Below, piece after piece: positions 15,899 to 27,101 of a stretch of DNA of 64,000 nt; within the stretch, counting starts at the first letter, position 1, and every line of letters begins with the position of its first letter. Both the position numbers and the translations under genes were made by a program. The notes under the pieces are model-generated. The model saw only the letters and a program-made list of their open reading frames with translations, searched no databases and had not been told where the DNA came from. The stretch is from Pseudomonadota bacterium (GTDB taxonomy: Bacteria > Pseudomonadota > Gammaproteobacteria > Burkholderiales > Burkholderiaceae_C), in assembly GCA_963205115.1 (NCBI GenBank), contig CAUJHV010000006.1, positions 124,001 through 188,000 of the forward strand, in the 5' to 3' direction.

Positions 15899-18800
15899 TC
15901 AGGCCACGGCCGTCTCCGGCGTCGTGACCGGTCCCTTGCCGCTGAAGCGGTCCAGCGCGAGGTAGATCACCGGCGTGATGTACAGCGTCACGGCCTGCGA
16001 GAACACCAGGCCGCCGACGACGGCCAGGCCCAGCGGCTGGCGCAACTCCGCGCCGGCGCCGATGCCGATGGCGATGGGCAACGCGCCCATCAGCGCGGCC
16101 AGCGTCGTCATCATGATGGGCCGAAAGCGCAGCACGCAGGCCTCGCGGATCGCCTGCGGCGGCGTCATGCCGTGGTGGCGCTGCGCCTCCAGGGCGAAGT
16201 CGATCATCATGATCGCGTTCTTCTTGACGATGCCGATCAGCAGCAGGATGCCGATGGTCGCGATCAGGGTGAGGTCCTGGCCGAAGATCATCAGCGTGCC
16301 CAGCGCGCCGACCGCCGCCGACGGCAGGCCCGCCAGGATGGTGATGGGGTGGATGTAGCTCTCGTAGAGCACGCCCAGCAGCACGTAGATCACCAGCAGC
16401 GCGGCGATGATCAGCACCGCCTGGCTGCCCTGCGAGCTCTTGAAGACCGCAGCGTCGCCGCCGTAGCGCGTGATGATCGACGAGGGCATGCCGATGGTCT
16501 CGCGCAGGCGGTCGATCTTGGCCGTGGCGTCACCCAGCGCGGTGCCGGGCGCGAGGTTGAAGGATACCGTCACGGCCTGCAGCTGGCCCACGTGGTTGAT
16601 CGAGATCGGCCCGACGCGCCGCTCCACCGTCGTGAACGCCGACAAGGGCACCAGCGCACCGGTGGAGGCGCGCACGTAGATGCCGTTGAGCGCGCTTTCG
16701 TCCTGCTTGGCGTCCGCGGCGACCTCCATGATGACCTGGTAGCTGTCGGTGGGCAGGTAGATCGTCGAGATCTGGCGGTCGCCGAAGGCGCTGAACAGCG
16801 TGGAGCGGATCGCCTCGATCGACACGCCCATCGTGTTGGCGCGGTCGCGGTCGATCTTCAACTGCGCCTGCAGCCCGCGCAGCTGGGCATCGCTGGTCAC
16901 GTCGCGGAACAGCGGGTCGCCGCGCAGGCGTTCCTGCAGTTTCGCGGCCCAGTCGTAGATCTCGTCGGCCTTCACGCTCTGCAGGATGTACTGGTACTGC
17001 GCCTTGCTCTGCCGCCCGCCGAGCTGCAGGTTCTGTATCGGGCGCATGAAGACGTTGATGCCGGCGACATCGCGCAGCTTGCGCCGCAGGCCTTCGATGA
17101 TCTGCTTGGCCGGCAGGCGTTCGGCCCGGGGCTTCAGCGTGATGAACATGCGCCCGGTGTTCTGGGCGCCGCCGCCGCCGTTGAAGGAGCTGACGGCCGC
17201 GACGTTCGGGTCGGCGCGGATGATGCCGGCCACGCGTTCCTGCAGCCGGACCATCTCGGGGAAGGAGGTGTCCTCGGCCGCCTCGGTGGAGACGGTGATC
17301 TGGCCGATGTCCTCTTCCGGGAAAAAACCCTTGGGGATCACGACGAAGAGCCAGGCCGTGGCCACGAAGGTGGCCAGCGCGAGCAGCAGCACCAGGCCGC
17401 GGTGCCGCAGCGCGAAGTCCAGCGAGCGTGAGTACAGCGCGAGCATCCCATCGAAGCCGCGTTCGAACGAACGCACCAGCGCACCCGGCGGCTTCTTGTG
17501 CGCCTCGTCGGAGAGGAAGCGGCTGGCCAGCATGGGCACCAGCGTCAGCGAGACGAAGGCCGACACCACGATGGCCAGTGCGACGACCACGGCGAACTCG
17601 TGGAACAGCAGGCCGATCACGCCGGGCATGAAGAAGATCGGGATAAACACGGCGACCAGCGAGCTCGAGATCGAGATGATGGTGAAGCCCACCTCGCGCG
17701 AGCCGCGCAGCGCGGCCTGGAAGGGCGGCTCGCCGTTTTCGACGTGCCGGATGATGTTCTCGAGCATCACGATCGCGTCATCGACAACCAGGCCGACGGC
17801 CAGCGTCAGGCCCAGCAGCGAGATGTTGTCCAGGCTGTAGGACAGGCCCCACAGCAGCGCGATGGCGCCCACCAACGACACCGGCAGCGACAGCGTCGGG
17901 ATGGCCGTGGCGACGAAGCGCCGCAGGAACAGGAAGATCACCAGCACCACCAGCGCGATCGTGCCCATCAGCGTGAGCGTGACGTCGTGCAGCGCCGCGC
18001 GGATGGACACCGAGCGGTCATTCACCGGCGTGAGGTTCACCGATTGCGGCATCTGGCTGCGCATGTCGGGCAGGGCGGCGCGCACGGCGTCGACCACGCG
18101 CACGGTATTGGCGCCCGGCTGGCGCAGCACGGCCAGGGTGATCGAGTTCTCGCCGTTGAGCGTGGCCCAGGACTTGACGGTCTCGATGCTGTCCTGCACC
18201 TCGGCCACGTCGCGCAGCCGCACGGGGTTGCCGTTGCGGTTGGCCACGATGAGGTCGGCAAATTCGGCCGCGTTGGTGAGCTGGCGGTTGGCCTGCAACG
18301 TGAGGGTCTGCCGCGGGCCGTCGAGCGTGCCCACCGGCGTGTTGACGTTGGCGGCACGCAGGGCGGCGCTGAGTTCATCCAGGCCGATGTTGCGCGCGGC
18401 CAGCGCTTCCGGGCGCACGCGCACGCGCACCGCGAAGCGCTTCTGGCCGAAGACGTTGACCTGGGCCACGCCGTCGATCTGCGACAGCGCCGGCGAGATC
18501 AGGTGCTCGGCAAAGTCCTGCAGGTCGGACGGCGCCAGCGAGGGCGAGGTCATCGCGATCAGCAGCACCGGCGCATCGGCGGGGTTGACCTTGCGGTAGG
18601 ACGGCGGCTGCGTCATGTCCTGCGGCAGCGCACGCTGCGCGCGCAGCAGCGCGGCCTGCACGTCCACGGCCGCGGCGTCGATGTCGCGACCTTCCTCGAA
18701 TTCGAGCGTCAGCGAGGTGCTGCCCAGCGTGCTGGTGGAGCTGATGAGCTTGAGCGCCGGGATGGTCTGGAACTGCTTTTCCAGCGGCAGGGCCACGGAA

Positions 18801-18982
18801 CTGGCCATGGTCTCGGGGTTCGCGCCCGGCAGCGACGCAAAGACGTTGATCACCGGCGTGTCGTAGCTGGGCAGCGCCGCCACCGGGATGCTGCGGTAGC
18901 CGATCACCCCGGCCAGCACGATGCCCAGGTTCAGCAGCACCGTCATCACCGGACGGCGGATGAAGAGCTCGGAGAGGTTCAT
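15899..18982 (-). CDS. RND (HAE1, MdtB/MdtC-like) multidrug efflux inner-membrane transporter
   Basis: The full-length 1027-residue protein starts MNLSELFIRRPVMTVLLN, the standard beginning of RND pumps. It carries the porter/TolC-docking loops and twelve predicted helices; helix four contains GLVVDDAIVMLEN with the proton-relay Asp pair, and the R-x-x-P-IMMTTLAALMGALPI region lies near residue 970. Overall pattern is closest to MdtB/MdtC. It would export amphiphilic compounds using proton motive force with a periplasmic adaptor and an outer-membrane channel. The adaptor gene lies immediately upstream with a 4-base overlap, but it is interrupted by a nonsense codon. No outer-membrane factor gene is nearby. 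The transporter frame itself is intact. Confidence 0.93.
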   Translation of the reverse strand: MNLSELFIRRPVMTVLLNLGIVLAGVIGYRSIPVAALPSYDTPVINVFASLPGANPETMASSVALPLEKQFQTIPALKLISSTSTLGSTSLTLEFEEGRDIDAAAVDVQAALLRAQRALPQDMTQPPSYRKVNPADAPVLLIAMTSPSLAPSDLQDFAEHLISPALSQIDGVAQVNVFGQKRFAVRVRVRPEALAARNIGLDELSAALRAANVNTPVGTLDGPRQTLTLQANRQLTNAAEFADLIVANRNGNPVRLRDVAEVQDSIETVKSWATLNGENSITLAVLRQPGANTVRVVDAVRAALPDMRSQMPQSVNLTPVNDRSVSIRAALHDVTLTLMGTIALVVLVIFLFLRRFVATAIPTLSLPVSLVGAIALLWGLSYSLDNISLLGLTLAVGLVVDDAIVMLENIIRHVENGEPPFQAALRGSREVGFTIISISSSLVAVFIPIFFMPGVIGLLFHEFAVVVALAIVVSAFVSLTLVPMLASRFLSDEAHKKPPGALVRSFERGFDGMLALYSRSLDFALRHRGLVLLLALATFVATAWLFVVIPKGFFPEEDIGQITVSTEAAEDTSFPEMVRLQERVAGIIRADPNVAAVSSFNGGGGAQNTGRMFITLKPRAERLPAKQIIEGLRRKLRDVAGINVFMRPIQNLQLGGRQSKAQYQYILQSVKADEIYDWAAKLQERLRGDPLFRDVTSDAQLRGLQAQLKIDRDRANTMGVSIEAIRSTLFSAFGDRQISTIYLPTDSYQVIMEVAADAKQDESALNGIYVRASTGALVPLSAFTTVERRVGPISINHVGQLQAVTVSFNLAPGTALGDATAKIDRLRETIGMPSSIITRYGGDAAVFKSSQGSQAVLIIAALLVIYVLLGVLYESYIHPITILAGLPSAAVGALGTLMIFGQDLTLIATIGILLLIGIVKKNAIMMIDFALEAQRHHGMTPPQAIREACVLRFRPIMMTTLAALMGALPIAIGIGAGAELRQPLGLAVVGGLVFSQAVTLYITPVIYLALDRFSGKGPVTTPETAVA

Positions 18983-20322
18983 GGCCGTTCTCCCTTCGCG
19001 CCTGGGGGCGACGAGGCGGCTGCCCCGGCATCACGCGAGCGGCCGCCGCCGGAAGCCGCGCCCGACGCCCCGCCCGCGGCCGCGCCGCTGGCCGCACCGC
19101 CGGGCCGGCCGCCTTCACGCGGGCGCTCGACCACGCCGGAGCCGGGGCGCAGGTTCTGCCGCCCGTCCAGCACGATGCGCTCGCCTGCGCGCAGGCCGCT
19201 GACCGCCGCCTCCTCGCCCTGCGCATACAGCACCTGCACTGGGCGCGGCACGGCCGCACCCTCGCGCACCGCGTAGACGATGGGCCCGCGCGGGCTCTGG
19301 ATGATGGTGCCCTGCGGGATGACCACCGCATCCTTGAGGGTGCGCAGCGTGAGTTCGACATTCACGAAGGCGCCGGGCCACAGGCGGCTGTTGGTATTCG
19401 GGAACTGCGCCTTGACCTTGACGGTGCCGGTGGCGGGGTCGACGGCGTTGTCGACGAACTGCAGCCGGCCTTCCACACGTGCCGAGCCGTCGGGCAGGCT
19501 CGCGGTGACGGCCGTGCCACCACCTTGCAGGCCGACCAGCGCATCGGGCAGCAGACGCTGCGGCAGGCTGAAGGCCACCGCGATGGGGTCGAGCTGCGTC
19601 AGCGTCACCAGCGGCGTCTGGTTGGCCTGCACCGCGCTGCCGGCGAAGACATTGATCGCACCGGCGCGGCCCGGGCCGGGTGCGGTCACGCGGGCGAAGG
19701 ACAGGGCCACGCGCGCGGCGTCGACAGCGGCGCGGTCGGCAGCCACGGCGGCCGTTTGTGCATCCACCAGCGTGCGGTTGGCGTCGACCGCGCCTTGCGA
19801 GACGAAGTTCTGCGCCTGCAGCTCGAGGCTGCGCGCCAGTTGCCGTTTGGCATCCGCCAGACTGGCCTCGTCGCGGGCCAGTTGCGCCTGGGCCTTCGCG
19901 ACGTTGGCGACGTCGGTGCGTGAATCGAGCGTGAACAGCGGCTCGCCCTTGCGCACGAACTGGCCTTCGCGGATGTGCACCTGCGTGATCACGCTGGTGA
20001 CCTGCGCGCGCACGTCCACGCTGTTCAGCGGCACGACGGCACCCGTGGCCGTGGCGAGCACCGCGACGTCACGCTGCTGCGCACGCACGGTGGTGACGCT
20101 GACCGGCGGCGCCGACGCCGCGCTGGCGGGCGAGGCCGCGGCACCGGCGCCTTCACCGCCGGCTCTGGCGCCGCTGCCGGCCGTAGTGGGTGCAGCGGGT
20201 GCAGAGGCCGACGCGGCGGCGCCCGCTGCGGGCGCGGCCTGCTCGCTCCCGCAGGCCGTGAGCAGCAGGGCCGCGGCCTACGTGGCGGCCAGGAAAGGGG
20301 TCAAGCGACAGGTGGTGGTCAT
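18979..20322 (-). pseudogene. RND periplasmic adaptor (MdtA-like lipoprotein), amber codon in the signal peptide
   Basis: From ATG at 20322 the frame reads MTTTCRLTPFLAAT, then TAG (20278-20280), then AAALLLTACGSEQ, an evident lipoprotein signal peptide with lipobox LTAC split by one amber codon. Beyond it the adaptor is intact: biotinyl-lipoyl hairpin VHIREGQFVRKGEPLFTLD, coiled-coil region, beta-barrel VEGRLQFVDNAVDPATGTVKV and a Gly/Ala-rich tail. A GTG at 20088 could restart translation and give 369 residues, but that product lacks the export signal and lipid anchor. TAG is one base from TGG or CAG. So either this is a recent inactivating mutation, a sequencing error, or readthrough. The stop overlaps the transporter start by 4 bases. 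MdtA-type adaptors bridge the pump to the outer-membrane channel. Confidence 0.85.
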
Positions 20323-20401
20323 GGCACGTGGAGAAGGCATCGAGAAAGGCCGCGACCGCGACGATGGGCGTGCCCGGCTCACACGGGCCCGGTGCGCGCG
20401 C

Positions 20402-20455
20402 CCGAAAGCTTCGGTGAGCCAACCATTTGGCCAGCGTAGCACCGAGTCGTTCGGT
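20402..20455. promoter_or_regulatory. Two small palindromes upstream of the efflux operon
   Basis: CCGAA-AGC-TTCGG (20402-20414) and ACCGA-GTCGT-TCGGT (20441-20455) share a CCGA/TCGG core and lie 80-133 bases upstream of the adaptor start. They could be repressor sites; no regulator gene is adjacent on that side. Confidence 0.35.
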
Positions 20456-20556
20456 GGACCATGAGGCCCACACCGGTGTCGACGGCGCGCAAGGCTTCTC
20501 TGCGTGCAAGAAGCCGGCGCAACCGGCGGCGCCGCCGACGAGGGCGAACCTGCGCC

Positions 20557-21036
20557 TCAGGACGCCTTGCCGCCCGAGACCTTGTGGCGCATCAGGCGGC
20601 CCTTTTCGCGGTCCCAGTCGCGCTGCTTCTCGGTTTCGCGCTTGTCGTGCTGTGCCTTGCCCTTGGCCAGCGCGATCTCCACCTTCACCAAGCCGCCCTT
20701 GTAGTGCAGGTTCAGCGGCACGAGCGTGAAGCCGCGCTGCTCCACCTTGCCCACCAGGCGACGGATCTCGTCCTTCTTCATCAGCAGCTTCTTCGTGCGG
20801 TCGGGCTCCGGCAGCACGTGCGTGGAGGCCGAACGCAGCGCATTGATGCGGCAACCGATGAGGTAGAGCTCGCCGTCGCGGATGACCACGTAGCCGTCGG
20901 TAAGCTGCACCTGGCCGGCGCGGATGGCCTTGATTTCCCAGCCGGACAACACGATGCCGGCCTCGTGGGTCTCTTCGATGTGGTACTCGAAGCGCGCCCG
21001 GCGGTTCTCGGCAATGTGTGCGGTGGGGATGGACAT
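20557..21036 (-). CDS. smpB: SsrA-binding protein SmpB
   Basis: SmpB binds tmRNA and is required for trans-translation of stalled ribosomes. The 159-residue product has the family signatures: [21 protein letters not shown] at the start (here split for length), [28 protein letters not shown], and the basic C-terminal tail [19 protein letters not shown] that mimics a tRNA/mRNA segment in the ribosome. Length is normal (about 150-160). It is divergent from ratA with only 29 bases between start codons, the usual smpB-ratA order in Proteobacteria. Cytoplasmic. Confidence 0.97.
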   Translation of the reverse strand: MSIPTAHIAENRRARFEYHIEETHEAGIVLSGWEIKAIRAGQVQLTDGYVVIRDGELYLIGCRINALRSASTHVLPEPDRTKKLLMKKDEIRRLVGKVEQRGFTLVPLNLHYKGGLVKVEIALAKGKAQHDKRETEKQRDWDREKGRLMRHKVSGGKAS

Positions 21037-21047
21037 GGATGGGGATA

Positions 21048-21055
21048 CCTAGAAT
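21048..21055 (+). promoter_or_regulatory. CCTAGAAT -10-like motif upstream of ratA
   Basis: CCTAGAAT lies 10 bases before the ratA start, in the 29-base smpB-ratA interval. The same octamer occurs before ispD and sodB. Confidence 0.4.
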
Positions 21056-21065
21056 CAGCCATTCT

Positions 21066-21518
21066 ATGAAGCAGGTAAAGAAGTCCGTCTTGCTGTGGTA
21101 CTCGGCTGCCGAGATGTACCAGCTCGTCACGCGTTTCGAGGATTACCCGCGGTTCCTGCCGTGGTGCGACCGTGCCGAGGTGCTGGAGCACCACGAGGAC
21201 GGCGTGACCGCGCGCATGGGCCTGGCCTATGCCGGCGTGCGGCACGACTTCACCACGCGCAACCGGCAGGTGGCGAACGAGCTGGTCGAGATCCGCCTGG
21301 TCGACGGGCCGTTTTCCATGTTGGACGGCACCTGGCTCTTCAAGACGCTGGGCAACCCGGCCGTGGACCGCCCGGCCTGCAAGGTTGAACTGGACCTGCG
21401 CTACGGCTTTTCCAGCGGGCCGCTCGAGAAGCTGATCAGCCCGGTGTTCGACCGCGTGGCCAACACGCTGGTGGATTCTTTCGTGCAGCGCGCCGAACAG
21501 GTGTACGGCCCGCGATGA
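21066..21518 (+). CDS. ratA: RatA/COQ10-type START-domain protein
   Basis: The 150-residue protein starts MKQVKKSVLLWYSAAEMYQL and continues FEDYPRFLPWCDRAEVLE, the signature of the RatA/YfjG and Coq10 family with a START-like hydrophobic cavity. E. coli RatA was described as a toxin that blocks 70S ribosome assembly, while Coq10-type members bind ubiquinone and help respiration; sequence alone does not decide. The gene is divergent from smpB and overlaps rnfH by four bases (ATGA), the conserved smpB-ratA-ratB neighbourhood. Start chosen at the internal ATG because upstream residues are Trp-rich and lie across the promoter region. Confidence 0.92.
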   Translation: MKQVKKSVLLWYSAAEMYQLVTRFEDYPRFLPWCDRAEVLEHHEDGVTARMGLAYAGVRHDFTTRNRQVANELVEIRLVDGPFSMLDGTWLFKTLGNPAVDRPACKVELDLRYGFSSGPLEKLISPVFDRVANTLVDSFVQRAEQVYGPR

Positions 21519-21919
21519 GCCCATCGGCAGACCTGCTGCACGTCACCGTGGCCTACAGCGACGGCCCGCGGCGCCTGTGGCAGGAGGACGTCCAGGTGCC
21601 CGCCGGCGCCACACTGGCCGACGCGCTGGCCGCCAGCGGTCTGCTGCAGGCGCACCCCGAGGTGCAGGGCCTGCCGGTGGGCATCTGGGGCCGCAAGGAG
21701 GTGATGGGCACGCCGCTGCGCGAGCGCGACCGCATCGAGGTCTACCGGCCGCTGCGCTGCGATCCGAAGGAGGCGCGGCGCATCCGCTACAAGCAGCGCA
21801 AGGAGCGGCTGCAGGCGGATGCGGCGGTTCCGGGGGCTGGGCCGATTGGGGCGACCGGGGCGACCGAGGCACCGGCAGCCGGCCCCGCAGTCGACCTCAG
21901 CGGCAATTCGACGACATGA
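21515..21919 (+). CDS. rnfH: RnfH/RatB family protein (UPF0125)
   Basis: The 134-residue protein begins MSPSADLLHVTVAYSDGPRR and contains VQVPAGATLADALAASG, VGIWGRKEVMGTPLRERDRI and EVYRPLRCDPKEARRIRYK. These are the motifs of the ubiquitin-like-fold RnfH (RatB) family, whose role is not established. It is translationally coupled to ratA (ATGA overlap). A Pro/Ala-rich tail of about 35 residues is longer than in most members; the last 23 bases of the gene overlap the 3' end of the convergent DUF4124 gene. Confidence 0.9.
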   Translation: MSPSADLLHVTVAYSDGPRRLWQEDVQVPAGATLADALAASGLLQAHPEVQGLPVGIWGRKEVMGTPLRERDRIEVYRPLRCDPKEARRIRYKQRKERLQADAAVPGAGPIGATGATEAPAAGPAVDLSGNSTT

Positions 21920-22496
21920 TCGATTTCGCGCGCTGGACTTCCGCCGCGCGTTGCGCGTCGTCCAGGAATTCGCGCTCGCCCTTGTCGTTGACACGCGCGA
22001 TGCGCTGACCGGTTTCCAGCGTCGCCGCCATCGAGCGCGCGCGCTGGCAGTTGTCGGCACGCTGCGCGGCGCGCCGTTCTTCGTCGGCCTTGGCCTTGGC
22101 GGCCTTTTCCTGCTCTTCGGCCTTGCGCTTGCGCTCGACCTCGATATCCAGTGCGGATTTCGGACGGGCGGCTGCGGCGCCGGCGCCCGATGCTGGTGCG
22201 GCCGCCATGGACGCGGAGGCGCCGGTGCCGGGCAGGGGCACGACCTCCACGCGACGCGGCGCGGATGGGCGCTGCATGATGTCCTTGTCGGGCACGCTGG
22301 CCGGCGGCGGCAGGTCGCTGAGCTGCACGCGGCCACTGGCGTCACGCCACTTCCACTGCGCGTGCGCCGGCGACAGCGTCACCATCAGCACGGCCGCGCA
22401 CAGTGCGAGGGCGGACACGCGGCCGCCGCGCCTGTGGTGGCGTCCAGGCAGGCTGGCGGGCAAGGCAGGGCGCAGGGCCGGACGGTCGTGAGGCAT
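21897..22496 (-). CDS. DUF4124-domain exported protein
   Basis: The product is up to 199 residues. A signal peptide is clear (VSALALCAAVLMVTLSPAHA), followed directly by QWKWRDASGRVQLSDLPPP, the DUF4124 signature near residue 48. The middle is Ala/Pro-rich; the C-terminal part is a charged helix (KKAEEQEKAAKAKADEERR-like) likely to form a coiled coil. DUF4124 proteins are periplasmic and of unknown function, common in Burkholderiales. The annotated ATG gives a long Arg/His-rich leader; a GTG at 22418 would give a more ordinary signal peptide. The gene ends inside rnfH by 23 bases on the opposite strand. Confidence 0.83.
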   Translation of the reverse strand: MPHDRPALRPALPASLPGRHHRRGGRVSALALCAAVLMVTLSPAHAQWKWRDASGRVQLSDLPPPASVPDKDIMQRPSAPRRVEVVPLPGTGASASMAAAPASGAGAAAARPKSALDIEVERKRKAEEQEKAAKAKADEERRAAQRADNCQRARSMAATLETGQRIARVNDKGEREFLDDAQRAAEVQRAKSIMSSNCR

Positions 22497-22561
22497 GCGC
22501 CCAGTTTAGATGGGGGGCCGGCTTCACAAGGCGTCGAACTGTGTCGCTTCAAGGCCCTTTC

Positions 22562-22567
22562 TATAAT
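22562..22567 (+). promoter_or_regulatory. -10 box (TATAAT) of the guaB operon
   Basis: A perfect TATAAT lies 26 bases before the guaB start codon in otherwise GC-rich sequence. No strong -35 hexamer at the standard distance. Confidence 0.65.
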
Positions 22568-22593
22568 CGCTTTTTGCGACTGGAGCTTTTCCT

Positions 22594-24066
<1,473 letters not shown>

Positions 24067-24079
24067 GTCCCGGCGCCCC

Positions 24080-25372
24080 ATGAACCCCACACCCACACCG
24101 GCCGACGGGCCGGCGCCGGCCGCTCCTGCACCCGCCAAGGGCCGTCAGGCCGCGATGGGCTTCATCCTGGTCACGGTGCTGATCGACATGATCTCCATCG
24201 GCCTGATGGTGCCCGTGCTGCCGCACATCGTGGGCACCTTCACCCACAGCAACGACGAGCAGACGCTGGCTTTCCTGGCGGTGACCGCGGCCTTCGGCTT
24301 CGCCAACTTCATCGGCTCGCCGGTGCTGGGTGCGCTGTCCGACCACTACGGGCGTCGACCCATGTTGCTGGTGGGATTCACGGGCTTGGCGCTGAGCTTC
24401 TTCGTCACCGCCGCGGCCACGGCGCTGTGGATGCTGGTGGCCGTGCGGCTGTTCTCGGGTGCGATGCAGAGCAACATCTCCATTGCCAATGCCTACGTGG
24501 CCGACATCACCCCGCCGGAAGAGCGCACGCGCCGCTTCGGCCTGCTGGGCGCGATGTTCGGCGTGGGCTTCATCCTGGGGCCGGTGATCGGCGGCATCCT
24601 GGGCGACATGGACGTGCGGCTGCCCTTCATCGCGGCGGGCTGCATGGCGCTGGTAAATGCGCTGTACGGCGTCTTCGTGCTGCCGGAATCGCTTCCGAAG
24701 GAACGCCGGCGGCCCTTCGAGTGGCGGCGCGCCAACCCGGTGGCCTCGCTCAAGGGCCTGGCCGCGCTCAAGGGCGTGGGCCCGCTGGTGGTGGTGATTG
24801 CGATGTCCGGCCTGGCGCAGTACATGCTGCACATGACCTGGGTGCTGTACACGAAGTTCAAGTTCGGCTGGGGTCCGGGGCAGGTGGGCTGGTCGCTGTT
24901 TGCCGTGGGCGTCGTCTCCGCCATCAGCCAGGGGCTGCTGCTCAAGCGCTTGCTCAAGCGCTTCACGCCCAAGCGCCTGGCCATCGTGGGCCTGCTGGTG
25001 GCCGCGCTGTCCTCGCTGGGCTTCGGCCTGGCCAGCGAGGGCTGGATGATGTACGTCGTCATCGCGCTGGGCCTGGTGGGCGGGTCGGCGCAGGCCGCCA
25101 TCCAGAGCATCGTCTCCAACGCCGCGGATGCACGCAACCAGGGCCAGACCATGGGCTCGGTGTCGTCGCTGAACAGCCTCATGGCGGTCTTTGCACCCAT
25201 CGTCGGCCTGGAGCTGCTGCGCTGGGTCTCGGACTTTCCCCCGGGCCACTGGCTGATCGGCCTGCCCTTCTACGTCGGCGCGCTGCTGCAGCTCATGGCT
25301 GCGGTTGTGGCCTACCGCTTCTTCCACCGCCAACGCCTGGCAGCCTCGCAGGTCGCCCAGCCGGCCGTCTGA
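24080..25372 (+). CDS. TetA/TCR-type MFS transporter between guaB and guaA
   Basis: The 430-residue protein has about twelve predicted membrane helices. The first ([20 protein letters not shown]) and the loop-2 motif [18 protein letters not shown] match the TetA/TCR branch of major facilitator exporters, as does the [20 protein letters not shown] region. The substrate cannot be read from sequence: tetracycline-type drugs are the family's best-known cargo, but many relatives are housekeeping. It starts 13 bases after guaB and ends 4 bases before guaA, so it is almost certainly co-transcribed with GMP synthesis genes. That placement suggests export of a purine or analogue, which is inference. 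Confidence 0.9.
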   Translation: MNPTPTPADGPAPAAPAPAKGRQAAMGFILVTVLIDMISIGLMVPVLPHIVGTFTHSNDEQTLAFLAVTAAFGFANFIGSPVLGALSDHYGRRPMLLVGFTGLALSFFVTAAATALWMLVAVRLFSGAMQSNISIANAYVADITPPEERTRRFGLLGAMFGVGFILGPVIGGILGDMDVRLPFIAAGCMALVNALYGVFVLPESLPKERRRPFEWRRANPVASLKGLAALKGVGPLVVVIAMSGLAQYMLHMTWVLYTKFKFGWGPGQVGWSLFAVGVVSAISQGLLLKRLLKRFTPKRLAIVGLLVAALSSLGFGLASEGWMMYVVIALGLVGGSAQAAIQSIVSNAADARNQGQTMGSVSSLNSLMAVFAPIVGLELLRWVSDFPPGHWLIGLPFYVGALLQLMAAVVAYRFFHRQRLAASQVAQPAV

Positions 25373-25376
25373 ACCC

Positions 25377-26978
25377 ATGTCACACGACAAGATCCTCATC
25401 CTCGACTTCGGCTCGCAGGTCACGCAGCTCATCGCCCGCCGCGTGCGCGAGGCGCACGTCTACTGCGAGATCCACCCCAACGACGTCAGCGACGCCTTCA
25501 TCCGCGAGTTCGCGCCCAAGGGCATCATCCTGTCGGGCAGCCACGCCAGCACCTACGAAGAACACGAGCTGCGTGCGCCGCAGGCCGTGTGGGACCTGGG
25601 CGTGCCGGTGCTGGGCATCTGCTACGGCATGTTCACGATGACCGTGCAGCTCGGCGGCGAGGTCGAGGCCAGCACGCACCGCGAATTCGGCTATGCCGAG
25701 GTGCGCGCGCGCGGCCACACGAAACTCTTCGACGGCATCGAGGATTTTCGCACCGCCGAAGGCCACGGCATGCTCAAGGTGTGGATGAGCCACGGCGACA
25801 AGGTCACCGCGCTGCCGCCGGGCTTCAAGCTGATGGCCAGCACGCCCAGCTGCCCCATCGCCGGCATGGCCGACGAGTCGCGCGGCTACTACGCCGTGCA
25901 GTTCCACCCCGAGGTCACGCACACGGTGCAAGGCCGCGCGATGCTCGATCGTTTCGTGCTGGGCATCGCCAAGGCCCGCCCCGACTGGGTCATGCGCGAC
26001 CACATCGCCGAAGCCGTGGCCAAGATCCGCGAGCAGGTGGGTGACGAAGAGGTCATCCTCGGCCTGTCCGGCGGTGTCGATTCCAGCGTCGCGGCCGCGC
26101 TGATCCACCGCGCCATCGGCGACCAGCTCACCTGTGTCTTCGTCGATCACGGCTTGCTGCGCCTGAACGAGGGCGACATGGTCATGGACATGTTCGTCGG
26201 CCAGCTGCACGCCAAGGTCATCCGCGTCGATGCCAGCGACCTGTTCCTGGGCAAGCTCGCGGGCGTCAGCGACCCCGAGGCCAAGCGCAAGATCATCGGC
26301 AGCGAATTCGTCACCGTCTTCAAGCAGGAAGCCGCCAAGCTGACGCAGGCCGGCGCCCGCGGCGCGAAGTGGCTGGCGCAGGGCACCATCTACCCGGACG
26401 TGATCGAAAGCGGCGGCGCCAAGACCAAGAAGGCCGTCACCATCAAGAGCCACCACAACGTGGGCGGCCTGCCCGAGCAGCTGGGCCTGAAGCTGCTGGA
26501 GCCGCTGCGCGACCTGTTCAAGGACGAAGTGCGAGAATTGGGTGTGGCGTTAGGCCTGCCGCCGGAAATGGTGTACCGCCACCCGTTCCCCGGGCCGGGC
26601 CTGGGCGTGCGCATCCTGGGTGAAGTCAAGCGCGAATACGCCGATCTGCTGCGCCGTGCCGATGCCATCTTCATCGACGAGCTGCGCGCCTTCAAGGACG
26701 AAGCCAGCGGCAAGAGCTGGTACGACCTCACCAGCCAGGCCTTTGCCGTCTTCCTGCCCGTCAAGAGCGTGGGCGTGATGGGCGACGGGCGCACCTACGA
26801 ATACGTCGTCGCGCTGCGCGCCGTGCAGACCAGCGACTTCATGACCGCCGACTGGGCCGAGCTGCCCTACGCGCTGCTGAAGAAGGTCTCCAGCCGCATC
26901 ATCAACGAGGTGCGCGGCATCAACCGCGTGGCCTACGACGTGAGCAGCAAGCCGCCGGCGACGATCGAGTGGGAGTGA
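25377..26978 (+). CDS. guaA: GMP synthase (glutamine-hydrolysing) GuaA
   Basis: GuaA aminates XMP to GMP using glutamine and ATP. The 533-residue protein begins [18 protein letters not shown]. The class I amidotransferase domain (1-200) has the catalytic Cys in [10 protein letters not shown] and the His/Glu pair in QFHPEVTHT. The ATP-pyrophosphatase domain has the P-loop [15 protein letters not shown] near residue 228. The C-terminal dimerisation domain contains [15 protein letters not shown] and ends IEWE, the normal family ending. It follows the MFS gene by 4 bases. Confidence 0.98.
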   Translation: MSHDKILILDFGSQVTQLIARRVREAHVYCEIHPNDVSDAFIREFAPKGIILSGSHASTYEEHELRAPQAVWDLGVPVLGICYGMFTMTVQLGGEVEASTHREFGYAEVRARGHTKLFDGIEDFRTAEGHGMLKVWMSHGDKVTALPPGFKLMASTPSCPIAGMADESRGYYAVQFHPEVTHTVQGRAMLDRFVLGIAKARPDWVMRDHIAEAVAKIREQVGDEEVILGLSGGVDSSVAAALIHRAIGDQLTCVFVDHGLLRLNEGDMVMDMFVGQLHAKVIRVDASDLFLGKLAGVSDPEAKRKIIGSEFVTVFKQEAAKLTQAGARGAKWLAQGTIYPDVIESGGAKTKKAVTIKSHHNVGGLPEQLGLKLLEPLRDLFKDEVRELGVALGLPPEMVYRHPFPGPGLGVRILGEVKREYADLLRRADAIFIDELRAFKDEASGKSWYDLTSQAFAVFLPVKSVGVMGDGRTYEYVVALRAVQTSDFMTADWAELPYALLKKVSSRIINEVRGINRVAYDVSSKPPATIEWE

Positions 26979-27101
26979 CGGATGGCTGAAGGACGCATGA
27001 CATTCAAAGGGTTTTCGGCACCCGCTGACCGTGACGCCGCATCCGCCACACGTGCCCGGGCGTTCGATGCACAAACCCGCTCATCGCACGCCTCGGGGTC
27101 C

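Noticed and set aside
21066..21919. ratA-rnfH as an active toxin-antitoxin pair
   Set aside because: The name is historical; the ratA family may act in ubiquinone/ribosome functions and the pair is a conserved housekeeping neighbourhood.
24080..25372. Acquired tetracycline-resistance gene
   Set aside because: No mobile element, composition like its neighbours, and tight fit into the gua operon; similarity is only at MFS family level.
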